Part shown: positions 7,133 through 13,420 of the stretch, piece by piece
How the letters are laid out: each line of letters begins with the position of its first letter
Position numbering within the stretch: position 1 is the first letter of the stretch
Assembly (NCBI GenBank): GCA_029050385.1
Contig: JAIDMV010000181.1
Span: forward strand, 1-13,420
Direction: 5' to 3'
DNA: 13,420 nucleotides
From: Anaeroplasmataceae bacterium
GTDB taxonomy: Bacteria > Bacillota_I > Bacilli_A > Acholeplasmatales > Anaeroplasmataceae
Notes under the pieces: model-generated
Database searches by the model: none
Seen by the model: only the letters and a program-made list of their open reading frames with translations
Told to the model about the DNA's origin: nothing
Made by a program: the position numbers and the translations under genes

Positions 7133-8164
7133 TTGTGTTATAATAAAATTGAAGAAAATGAGAATCGGAGGATATTTCTCTTTGCAATCTTATTAGGAAA
7201 AAAAGTAAAAATATTTAGCTTATCTGCAAACAGACCTCTTGCAGAGGAAATTGCAGATTCCATTGGTGTTCCATTATCTAGTTGTGATATTATGCATTTT
7301 GCTGATGGGGAGATTAATGTACAGATTAATGAAACCGTAAGAGGTCATCACGTATTTATTATTCAACCTACCTCAAAGCCAGTCAATGATCACTTAATGG
7401 AAGTATTGATTATGTGCGATGCATTAAAGCGTGCATCAGCAAAAACAATTAATCTTGTTATTCCATATTATGGATATAGTAGACAGGATCGTAAGACTAG
7501 AAGTCGTCAGCCTATTACTGCAAAGCTAGTTGCAGATTTATTACAAACTGCAGGAGCGAATCGTGTGATTTGTATGGATATTCATGCAGCTCAGATTCAG
7601 GGCTTCTTCAATATTCCAGTAGACAACTTTATGGGACTACCAATTTTAGCAAATTATTTAATAGATAAGAAACTAAGTGATGTGGTTGTGGTATCTCCTG
7701 ACCATGGAGGAACTACTCGTGCGCGTGAGTTAGCTAAGGTTTTAGATACTACAATTGCAATTATAGATAAGCGTAGACCTGAACCAAATAAAGCGGAGAT
7801 TATGAATATTATCGGTAATATAGAAGGCAAAAATTGTATCTTAATTGACGATATGTGTGATACTGCTGGAACGCTTACTGCAGGAGCAGAAGCATTAAAG
7901 AAAGCAGGTGCAAAGTCTGTATATGCCGTTTGTACACATGGTGTGCTTTCTGGAAGTGCTATTGAGCGAATTCAAAATTCTTGTTTAGAAGAAATGATTA
8001 TTACAAATACAATTCATTTAGATGAAAATAAAAAAATTGATAAGATTAAGGTTTTATCAGTAGGAACATTGCTAGGACATGGTATTCTAAGAATCTTGTC
8101 TGATGAACCACTTTCTGGCTTATTTACATATTCCTATGACAAATCCAAAAGAGAATTACTATAA
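7133..8164 (+). CDS. prs: Ribose-phosphate pyrophosphokinase (PRPP synthetase); start uncertain
   Basis: Makes 5-phosphoribosyl 1-diphosphate from ribose 5-phosphate and ATP, feeding purine, pyrimidine, histidine, tryptophan and NAD synthesis. Two phosphoribosyltransferase-like domains are complete. Visible motifs are HFADGEINVQINETVRG, the catalytic and ATP-binding PYYGYSRQDRKTRSRQPITAK region, MDIHAAQIQGFF, SPDHGGTTRAREL and the PRPP loop LIDDMCDTAGT. The coordinates give the open frame from an in-frame TTG at 7133, but that start is doubtful: it precedes the -10 box. The family-like sequence begins near 7184-7196 (AILLGKKVKIFSL). The strong GGAGG (7167-7171) points to about 7180, where the frame reads CTC-TTT-GCA with no start codon. 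A TTG at 7182 is one base out of frame. The gene's stop overlaps the pth ATG by one base. Confidence 0.9.
   Translation: MCYNKIEENENRRIFLFAILLGKKVKIFSLSANRPLAEEIADSIGVPLSSCDIMHFADGEINVQINETVRGHHVFIIQPTSKPVNDHLMEVLIMCDALKRASAKTINLVIPYYGYSRQDRKTRSRQPITAKLVADLLQTAGANRVICMDIHAAQIQGFFNIPVDNFMGLPILANYLIDKKLSDVVVVSPDHGGTTRARELAKVLDTTIAIIDKRRPEPNKAEIMNIIGNIEGKNCILIDDMCDTAGTLTAGAEALKKAGAKSVYAVCTHGVLSGSAIERIQNSCLEEMIITNTIHLDENKKIDKIKVLSVGTLLGHGILRILSDEPLSGLFTYSYDKSKRELL
7136..7144 (+). promoter_or_regulatory. Extended -10 promoter for prs-pth
   Basis: TGTTATAAT is a perfect TATAAT (7139-7144) with the TGn extension. No good -35 is visible 17 bases upstream, only a T run inside the terminator loop, but an extended -10 can function without one. 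Transcription would start near 7151, giving a short leader with GGAGG at 7167-7171. This argues that prs translation begins after 7171. Confidence 0.6.
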
Positions 8165-8730
8165 TGAAACTTATTGTAGGATTAGGGAATCCTGGTGCGC
8201 AATATGAACAAACAAGACATAATGTTGGTTTTATGGCAATAGATGCCTTTGCCGAACAACATCATGCAACATTTCGTTTAGAACCAAAGCTAAAGGGAAT
8301 GCTTGCAAGCCTCACTATAGATGGGAATAAAGCATTTTTGTTAAAGCCTATGACCTTTATGAATTTATCTGGAGAAAGTGTAAAGGCGGTTAAGGAATAT
8401 TACAAGATAACTGTTGAAGATATTTTAATTATCTCTGATGATTTAGATTCTCATAATGGAAGAGTACGATTACGGGCAGAAGGTAGTGCTGGTGGACATA
8501 ATGGTCACAAAAACATTATTGCTCATTTAGGAACAGAAGAATATAAAAGAATTAAAATAGGAATTGGCAGAAGTGAAGTAATTCCAGTTATTGATTGGGT
8601 ATTACAGAAATTTAGTAAAGACGAATTGGCAGAAATTCATGCTGCTACTGATAAGGCAGGCCATGCTATAGAAGATTTCATTAAAGGAGTAGCCTTTAAT
8701 AAAATTTCATCTCTATATTCCAGCAAATAG
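8164..8730 (+). CDS. pth: Peptidyl-tRNA hydrolase
   Basis: Cleaves the ester bond of peptidyl-tRNAs that drop off ribosomes, recycling tRNA; essential in most bacteria (called spoVC in Bacillus). The 188-residue length is normal. Active-site residues are present: N9 (GLGNPG), catalytic H19 (TRHNVGF), M66-N67 (MTFMNLSGES), D92/D93 (ISDDLD) and N113 (GGHNGHKN). The ATG shares its A with the TAA of prs (TAATG), so translation is probably coupled; only a weak AGAGAA lies upstream. prs and pth are also neighbours in Bacillus, though here ctc and mfd are not beside them. A strong terminator follows. Confidence 0.96.
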   Translation: MKLIVGLGNPGAQYEQTRHNVGFMAIDAFAEQHHATFRLEPKLKGMLASLTIDGNKAFLLKPMTFMNLSGESVKAVKEYYKITVEDILIISDDLDSHNGRVRLRAEGSAGGHNGHKNIIAHLGTEEYKRIKIGIGRSEVIPVIDWVLQKFSKDELAEIHAATDKAGHAIEDFIKGVAFNKISSLYSSK

Positions 8731-8734
8731 ATAT

Positions 8735-8764
8735 AAAGTCATATCACTTGGATATGACTTTTTT
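8735..8764. terminator. Strong terminator after prs-pth
   Basis: AAAGTCATATC (8735-8745) pairs perfectly with GATATGACTTT (8751-8761) around the loop ACTTG. The stem's end runs into a T run at 8759-8764. It starts four bases after the pth stop codon. Read on the minus strand, the stem is followed by TATATC and no T run beyond the TTT of the stem, so it may also partly terminate the convergent kinase gene, which ends at 8791. Confidence 0.9.
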
Positions 8765-8790
8765 GTTTCTCTTAAGAAATAGAAAACAGC

Positions 8791-10809
8791 CTATAAATGA
8801 CTATTTAATGTTTCATATAGTGTTTTTAAAACGATTGGAATGTCAATAGGTTTAGCTAAGTGAGCATTCATACCCACCTGTAATGATTTTTGTTTATCTT
8901 CATAGAATGCATTAGCACTTATGGCAATAATTGGTATTTTGTTTTTTTCTTGATCCTCTAATGCACGTATGGCTTTTGTTGCTTCATAGCCATCCATTAT
9001 TGGCATTTGAATATCCATCATAATAAAATCATACTTTGGATGGGTTATAACCTTTTGGACTGCAATCTGTCCGTCCTCTGCCTCATCTAATTTTACTTCA
9101 TAAAGAGAAAAAATTTCTTTGATAATTTCACGATTGAGCTCATTATCTTCAACAATCAATGCGTGTTTCCCCTTTAGAAGGGCAATGGCTTGATCTTCTA
9201 TATTAGATGAATCCAGGGGGATCTCACTTTGCACACTATGGTCCAAAGGAAGAGTTATAATAACCTCTGTTCCTTTACCTACCTGACTATTTATATCGAT
9301 AGTACCTTTCATTAAATCCACAAGATTTTTGGTGATTGCTAGTCCCAAGCCAATACCAGCAATTTTAGAAATAGTTGTGTTATTTTCACGTTCAAATGGC
9401 TCGAAGGCTTTAGATAAAAAATCTTTATGCATTCCAATTCCGGTATCTTTAACTTGAAAAATATACTCTGATATTTTCTTATCACTCGTTTTCTTTTCGG
9501 TTATGATAAAACAAACACTTCCATAATTTGGAGTATATTTGATTGCGTTATTGATGACGTTAAAAAGAAGTTGATTTATTTTCTGCTTATCTCCGAGGAT
9601 AATAGGATGCTGGATAGAAGAAGTATCTAAAGTAAATTGAATCTTTTTTTCATTTATAAAGGATACGTAGGAATTATGAAGATCTTGAATGAGATCAAGA
9701 AGATTACAATCTTCAAAAGTTAAGCCCACTTTCCCAGATTCAAATTTACTAAAGTCAAGGGCGTCATTGATTATCCCTAAAAGTTGATGAGAGGCATGAT
9801 GAATTTGATTTAAGCAATCTTCTAGTTTACTTGTGTTTTGAAGATTTCTAGAGGCAATCTCAGTATACCCTAATATAGCGTTCATAGGAGTTCTCATGTC
9901 ATGGCTCATATTATCTAAAAAGGTTGATTTTGCAATACTTGCTTTTTTGGATTGGGCTAAAGCTGACTCTAATATTTCTTTTTGTTGTGTCTCTTTTTTT
10001 ATGATATCATCAATGCTACGTATTCCGACAATTACACTGATAGGAAGTGAATCTTTTCTTTCAAAGACGGTTAGAGTCGTAACACACCATTCTATAAAAT
10101 CATTGTATCTTCTCTTATATTGATACTCAATTGTGTTTTTATCAGATAATTCCTTTTGAATATGTCTGGGATTGAAAATTTCTAAAATCCAATCCTTATT
10201 CTCCTCGCATATTTTGTTGGTATCAATCCGCTCTTGTATCATTTCTGTAAAAATACCTTGTTTTTGTTTTTCAAGGGTTTGTGGATAAATGTGATGATAT
10301 TTATTTTCTTCTAAATTGATTATATAGATTTCACGATAAGAATATACAGTAGTTTCTAAGGCAGCTTTTAAAATGGCTTTTTCACGAGCCTGTTCTAAAG
10401 TGCTATTCTGAACCCTTTCCCTTTCTTGAATAGAAGTGGTAATATCTGTAAGGAATACGTAGAAGATATCTCCATGGTCTTCATCATGAACCAATTTCCC
10501 AAAGTCTTCAACATAGCGTATTTTATTATCTTTTCTAATAATTCGATATACAACATGGTCAAGCTTACTTTCAGTAGTAGAAAGTTGCTTCAAAATAGAA
10601 GCTTCAACCCTCTCTAAATCTTCTGGATGTACAACACCTTGAAAACTATTATGTGTCCAACTTCTAAAATCCTCTAGAGAATCACAACCGAAAAGTTGAA
10701 TTACTTCATCGTTCGCATAGATGATTTCCTCATTCCCGTTTGCATGGTATATAAGCAATCCTCCTGGAATTTCTTGATAAACAGCAGACAACTCAATGTT
10801 TTTCTTCAT
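8791..10809 (-). CDS. Soluble hybrid sensor histidine kinase: PAS - (PAS-like) - HisKA - HATPase - receiver
   Basis: A 672-residue signalling protein with no signal peptide or membrane segment, so probably cytosolic. Residues about 10-125 form a PAS domain (start AVYQEIPGGLLIYHANG, end FYVFLTDIT). Residues about 150-265 look like a second, degenerate PAS-type domain. A coiled linker leads to the H-box MSHDMRTP, with phospho-acceptor H303. The kinase domain has an N-box (NVINNAIKYTP, N421), G1 (DTGIGM, from D455) and G2 (GIGLGL, 485-490). The C-terminal receiver (about 548-670) keeps E554/D555, phospho-acceptor D599 (MMDIQMP), S631 and K653. No HPt domain or response regulator lies nearby, so the final output is unknown. 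The ATG follows AGGTGG by four to five bases. It is transcribed divergently from the phosphoesterase operon; the ligand cannot be inferred. Confidence 0.93.
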   Translation of the reverse strand: MKKNIELSAVYQEIPGGLLIYHANGNEEIIYANDEVIQLFGCDSLEDFRSWTHNSFQGVVHPEDLERVEASILKQLSTTESKLDHVVYRIIRKDNKIRYVEDFGKLVHDEDHGDIFYVFLTDITTSIQERERVQNSTLEQAREKAILKAALETTVYSYREIYIINLEENKYHHIYPQTLEKQKQGIFTEMIQERIDTNKICEENKDWILEIFNPRHIQKELSDKNTIEYQYKRRYNDFIEWCVTTLTVFERKDSLPISVIVGIRSIDDIIKKETQQKEILESALAQSKKASIAKSTFLDNMSHDMRTPMNAILGYTEIASRNLQNTSKLEDCLNQIHHASHQLLGIINDALDFSKFESGKVGLTFEDCNLLDLIQDLHNSYVSFINEKKIQFTLDTSSIQHPIILGDKQKINQLLFNVINNAIKYTPNYGSVCFIITEKKTSDKKISEYIFQVKDTGIGMHKDFLSKAFEPFERENNTTISKIAGIGLGLAITKNLVDLMKGTIDINSQVGKGTEVIITLPLDHSVQSEIPLDSSNIEDQAIALLKGKHALIVEDNELNREIIKEIFSLYEVKLDEAEDGQIAVQKVITHPKYDFIMMDIQMPIMDGYEATKAIRALEDQEKNKIPIIAISANAFYEDKQKSLQVGMNAHLAKPIDIPIVLKTLYETLNSHL

Positions 10810-10846
10810 AGTGCCACCTCAAGCTAAATATGTTTTCTTTCTTTTT

Positions 10847-10876
10847 ATTATACAATGAAAAATGTGTGTTTGTCAC
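10847..10876 (-). promoter_or_regulatory. Promoter of the hybrid histidine kinase gene
   Basis: On the minus strand GTGACA (10876 down to 10871, five of six consensus bases) is followed after 18 bases by a perfect TATAAT (10852 down to 10847). The leader would be about 30 bases and includes AGGTGG just before the start codon. This is a good vegetative sigma-A-type promoter. Confidence 0.65.
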
Positions 10877-10932
10877 TAGATGAAAAATAGGAGTTTTTGA
10901 AAGCATTTGTTGAATATTTATCAATTAATGAA

Positions 10933-10961
10933 TTTAAAAAAAATGGATGTTATGTTATAAT
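10933..10961 (+). promoter_or_regulatory. Promoter of the PHP - phosphodiesterase - enzyme I-like operon
   Basis: TTTAAA (10933-10938, four of six consensus bases) is followed after 17 bases by a perfect TATAAT (10956-10961), which carries the TGn extension (TGTTATAAT). Transcription would begin near 10968, just before the AAGGAG at 10973-10978. The divergent kinase promoter begins about 57 bases away, so the two share a short control region. Confidence 0.65.
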
Positions 10962-10988
10962 GTTTTAGTGAAAAGGAGCGTGGGTAGT

Positions 10989-11813
10989 ATGATACATGCA
11001 AATTACCATAGTCACTTGGTTTATTGTAATCATGCCAAAGGTCATGCAGAGGATTATATTAAAGTTGCATTAAAACATAATTTTACAGAACTCGGCATTT
11101 CTGATCATGCTCCACTTTTACCATGCTTTATGAGTAGCTCTGAATTTGAACGCTTCGGACGAAATTATCGTACCATGACTCTAGACACTGCTTTAACAAA
11201 ATATTTGCCAGAAGTGGAAGAAGCGAAAAGAAAATATGCAGGACAAATCAAAATCTTATCTGCCTTTGAAATTGAATATTTTTCTACAAGTGAATTCTTC
11301 GCTAAATATTTAAGAAAGAAAGTGGATTATTTAAATTTGGGAGTCCATATGTTTGAGTATAAAGATCAAATTTTAAACAGTTACTATCAGGTAGATACAG
11401 TTACAATATATGCTTATATGGATGCAGCCATCCAAGGGATGAGGACAGGATTATTTAATGCACTTGTGCATCCAGATTTATTTATGTATGCGTATAAGGA
11501 TAAAAATATGGAGCGCAAGTTTGATGAACATTGTGCGTATGTTTCTAGAAAAATCATTGAAACTGCAATAGAATGTAATGTGTATTTAGAACTCAATGCT
11601 AACGGAATAAATAATTCGAGATTTTCTAAAGAATGGTTATATCCATGTAGAGAGTTTTGGGTAATAGCAAAGGAATATCCTGAATTAAAAATTATAATTG
11701 GAGCTGATGCTCATGACCCAAAAGCATTGGTTTGTGATTATATTCGTCAAGCAGAAGAGTTTGCAAAAGAACTAGGTTTAAAGATTGAAGATACAATGGA
11801 GGTGAATCATTAA
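10989..11813 (+). CDS. PHP-domain phosphoesterase, histidinol-phosphatase (HisJ/HisK)-like
   Basis: Predicted 274-residue trinuclear-metal phosphoesterase of the PHP family. Metal-ligand candidates are H7 and H9 (YHSHL), H40 (ISDHAPL), E94 (SAFEIEY), H120 (LGVHMF), H161 (LVHPDL) and the D240-x-H242 pair (GADAHDP), so the active site looks complete. HisJ of Bacillus is about the same length and dephosphorylates histidinol phosphate. No other his gene is in view, and the partner here is another phosphoesterase, so the substrate may differ. The frame is open from 10947, but the predicted transcript begins near 10968, and AAGGAG at 10973-10978 (a long 10-base gap) favours ATG 10989. The family also starts near this point with HxH. 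The stop overlaps the next ATG by one base. Confidence 0.85.
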   Translation: MIHANYHSHLVYCNHAKGHAEDYIKVALKHNFTELGISDHAPLLPCFMSSSEFERFGRNYRTMTLDTALTKYLPEVEEAKRKYAGQIKILSAFEIEYFSTSEFFAKYLRKKVDYLNLGVHMFEYKDQILNSYYQVDTVTIYAYMDAAIQGMRTGLFNALVHPDLFMYAYKDKNMERKFDEHCAYVSRKIIETAIECNVYLELNANGINNSRFSKEWLYPCREFWVIAKEYPELKIIIGADAHDPKALVCDYIRQAEEFAKELGLKIEDTMEVNH

Positions 11814-13138
11814 TGCAAAAGACAAGTATTAAAGAAAACTATGAGTATTGGTATTTTGATCAACAAAAAGAATATTTTGATACAATTGATCAAATGTTAA
11901 ATGAAGGATATCAAATTACAGATTCAATTCATTTATGTGTTGAGTTAACGAAAGAGGATAAGAGTTATTTATTATCCTTTATTCCTGTAGAACAAGTAGA
12001 TGAAAATATTAAGGATACACTTCATAGTTTAGATAAAGAATACAAGTTGGTATATCCAAACTATGATCATTGTATCTTAAATACGATTTCCTCTATTCGT
12101 AAACAATTTAACGGAAAACCTAATTATGCATTAGATGAACATATGGAAGGAATTTTTAAAGAAAAAAGATATAAGAATGTTATTATTATGTTATTAGATG
12201 GTTTAGGAGAGAATATATTAGAAAATAATTTAAATCCAGATTCCTTCTTAAGAACGCATCATCTTTATACAAATACTGCAATATATCCTTCCACCACTGC
12301 AGCCTCTACAACAGCTACAGTATCAGGCTTATCTCCAATTAGAACAGGGTGGTTAGGCTGGCAGAATTATTTTAAAGAAATTAGAAAGAATATTATTTTA
12401 TTTAATGGTAGAGACTATTTTACAGATGAACCTACTGGTTTTAGTGGATATAAGGCTTTACACTATGAACCATTTTATGCAGACCTAAAGGTAAATGGCT
12501 CCATACATAATCCTAACTTTAAAAAACGTAAAAAGAATTTTAAAAAGGTTTTAAAGAATAGTTTAAAGTCTATTAAAAAGAAGAAACAAAATGCACAATA
12601 TGTTTATTTTACGGATCCAGATGGTTTGATGCATGAGCTTGGAACCTTTGATGAGAGAGTTGTTGCTAAATTAAAGGAAATGGATCAGCTTCTAACATGG
12701 TATGCAAAAAAGCTTCCTAAGGATACACTTTTAGTTATCAGTGCGGATCATGGGCATACCAATATAAAGAATATTGAATTTTATAATTGTACGCCTCTTT
12801 TAAAAATGTTAAATCGTAGACCTTCTAATGATTCTAGATGCATTACCTTTAGTGTTAAGGAAGAATACAGAGGGATTTTTCCTAAGTTGTTTCAGGATTT
12901 GTTTGGATATGCTTATGACATTATGCCTTCTAGCGAAGCAATGCATAGAGAATTTTTTGGAAAAAGAAGTGAAGTTCCTCATACGAGAGTTTATGATTTT
13001 TTAGCAGATTATGTGGCAGTTGCTAAGAATGAATTTTGTTTTAATTATAAAGGAGAAGAAAACTTCGAGTTTAAGAGTCATCATGCAGGAATTACCGCAG
13101 ATGAAATGCTAGTACCAGTTATTGTGTTTAGGAAGTGA
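11813..13138 (+). CDS. Alkaline-phosphatase-superfamily phosphodiesterase (type I phosphodiesterase/nucleotide pyrophosphatase-like)
   Basis: A 441-residue predicted two-metal hydrolase with no signal peptide or membrane segment. Residues 1-115 are a separate N-terminal region I do not recognise. The catalytic domain then shows D129 (MLLDGLGE), the probable nucleophile T162 (YPSTTAAST), D270 and H274 (TDPDGLMHELG), D312/H313 (SADHGHTN) and H424 (HHAGITADEMLVPV). This is the full nucleotide pyrophosphatase-type metal set. Residues 237-258 are strikingly lysine-rich. The ATG shares a base with the upstream stop (TAATG) and has an excellent GGAGGTGA at 11798-11805, so it is translated with the PHP gene. 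The substrate is unknown; phosphodiesters, nucleotides, phosphonates or sugar-phosphate esters are all within the family's range. Confidence 0.85.
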   Translation: MQKTSIKENYEYWYFDQQKEYFDTIDQMLNEGYQITDSIHLCVELTKEDKSYLLSFIPVEQVDENIKDTLHSLDKEYKLVYPNYDHCILNTISSIRKQFNGKPNYALDEHMEGIFKEKRYKNVIIMLLDGLGENILENNLNPDSFLRTHHLYTNTAIYPSTTAASTTATVSGLSPIRTGWLGWQNYFKEIRKNIILFNGRDYFTDEPTGFSGYKALHYEPFYADLKVNGSIHNPNFKKRKKNFKKVLKNSLKSIKKKKQNAQYVYFTDPDGLMHELGTFDERVVAKLKEMDQLLTWYAKKLPKDTLLVISADHGHTNIKNIEFYNCTPLLKMLNRRPSNDSRCITFSVKEEYRGIFPKLFQDLFGYAYDIMPSSEAMHREFFGKRSEVPHTRVYDFLADYVAVAKNEFCFNYKGEENFEFKSHHAGITADEMLVPVIVFRK

Positions 13139-13142
13139 GAAT

Positions 13143-13371
13143 ATGAGTTGCTATTCAGGAAAAGTTTTATCTGAAGGTGTGGCAATAGGGAAAGTGCATA
13201 CGATAAATCAGTATGACATACATCAGTTAAATACTCAGCCTAGAGAAGAAAAAGAAAAACTTAAAAAAGCAATCGAGGATTCTATTAAAGAATTAGAAAT
13301 TTTAAAAAACGAGAGTAAAGAAAATGAAGAGTATATCTCTATGCAAATTCTTTTACTGAACGATCCTATGC
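13143..13371 (+). CDS. PTS enzyme I-like protein (PEP-utilising), 5' part only
   Basis: Residues 1-76 (MSCYSGKVLSEGVAIGKV onward) match the N-terminus of phosphoenolpyruvate-protein phosphotransferase. They show the beta-strand GxxxSEGVAIGKV, then a charged helical hairpin (about 33-62) and ISMQILLLNDPM, equivalent to the enzyme I stretch before its HPr-binding helices. A full enzyme I is about 570 residues, with the phosphorylated histidine near 190, so only the start is present. The ATG at 13143 lies four bases after the previous stop, with AGGAAGTGAG upstream. The frame also opens at 13122, but that would overlap the upstream gene. After M76 the reading frame enters adapter sequence, so the apparent 15-residue tail and its TAG are artefacts. 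Whether this is the main ptsI or a paralogue cannot be told. Confidence 0.8.
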
Positions 13372-13420
13372 CTCTCTATTATACAAATCTGACGCTGCCT
13401 ACGATCTTACGCGTGTAGAT
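13372..13420. other. Sequencing adapter read-through (Nextera), not genomic DNA
   Basis: Positions 13372-13390 match the reverse complement of the Tn5 mosaic end (CTGTCTCTTATACACATCT) at 16 of 19 bases. Positions 13391-13404 match the adjoining Nextera read-1 adapter (GACGCTGCCGACGA) at 13 of 14. Positions 13405-13412 (TCTTACGC) are the reverse complement of GCGTAAGA, which I recall as a standard i5 index. Positions 13413-13420 (GTGTAGAT) begin the P5 flow-cell tail. The pieces are in exactly the library order. The mismatches look like low-quality read ends. Confidence 0.95.

Noticed and set aside
9896..10617. Two plus-strand open frames (9896-10123 and 10426-10617) inside the histidine kinase gene
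   Set aside because: Both are antisense to continuous kinase/PAS coding sequence and lack ribosome binding sites.
11414..11596. Open frame on the minus strand inside the PHP gene
   Set aside because: Antisense shadow of a conserved metal-binding region.
13372..13418. Natural early stop making a short 91-residue enzyme I-like protein
   Set aside because: The tail and stop codon are encoded by adapter sequence, so the gene is cut by the contig end, not by mutation.
1..13420. Search for a new defence, mobile or CRISPR-type system
   Set aside because: All large genes belong to recognisable housekeeping, signalling or metabolic families. I saw no repeat arrays, transposase, integrase, attachment site, tRNA or rRNA gene.

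Overview
This window is ordinary low-GC Bacillota chromosome. I place it tentatively in the Erysipelotrichia/Clostridium-like spore formers. The grounds are AT-rich codon choice (TTA, AAA, GAA), strong GGAGG ribosome binding sites, the Gram-positive 3' end of the spc/alpha ribosomal cluster, a SpoIIE sporulation phosphatase, and TGG for tryptophan with TGA as a stop (standard bacterial code). The class is inferred from protein style and gene order, not from a search.

Layout. (1) 1-3345: the end of the spc/alpha super-operon, (adk tail)-map-infA-rpmJ-rpsM-rpsK-rpoA-rplQ, all on +, tightly spaced and closed by a clear hairpin terminator. (2) 3352-5316, on -: a SpoIIE-type membrane PP2C phosphatase converging on rplQ. 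(3) 5317-5557: a divergent control region with promoter candidates for both sides and a perfect 16-bp palindrome. (4) 5558-8764, on +: maf-dus, then a weak terminator and a promoter, then prs-pth, closed by a strong terminator. The start of prs is anomalous: the reading frame has no usable start codon at the proper distance from its Shine-Dalgarno. (5) 8791-10809, on -: a soluble hybrid PAS histidine kinase with a C-terminal receiver. (6) 10810-10988: a second divergent promoter region. (7) 10989 to the right end, on +: a probable operon of a PHP-family phosphoesterase, an alkaline-phosphatase-superfamily phosphodiesterase and the first part of a PTS enzyme I-like gene.

The last ~49 bases (13372-13420) are not genomic. 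They match Nextera transposase adapter read-through (mosaic end, read-1 adapter, an 8-base index, start of the P5 tail) with a few base errors. The apparent C-terminus and stop codon of the last gene are therefore artefacts.

The left half makes core translation and transcription parts (N-terminal Met removal, IF-1, L36, S13, S11, RNA polymerase alpha, L17). The middle serves nucleotide and tRNA housekeeping (Maf house-cleaning, dihydrouridine synthesis, PRPP synthesis, peptidyl-tRNA recycling). The right end is accessory phosphate or sugar metabolism and signalling of unknown substrate. I saw no mobile element, CRISPR array, rRNA or tRNA gene, and no convincing new defence or mobile system.
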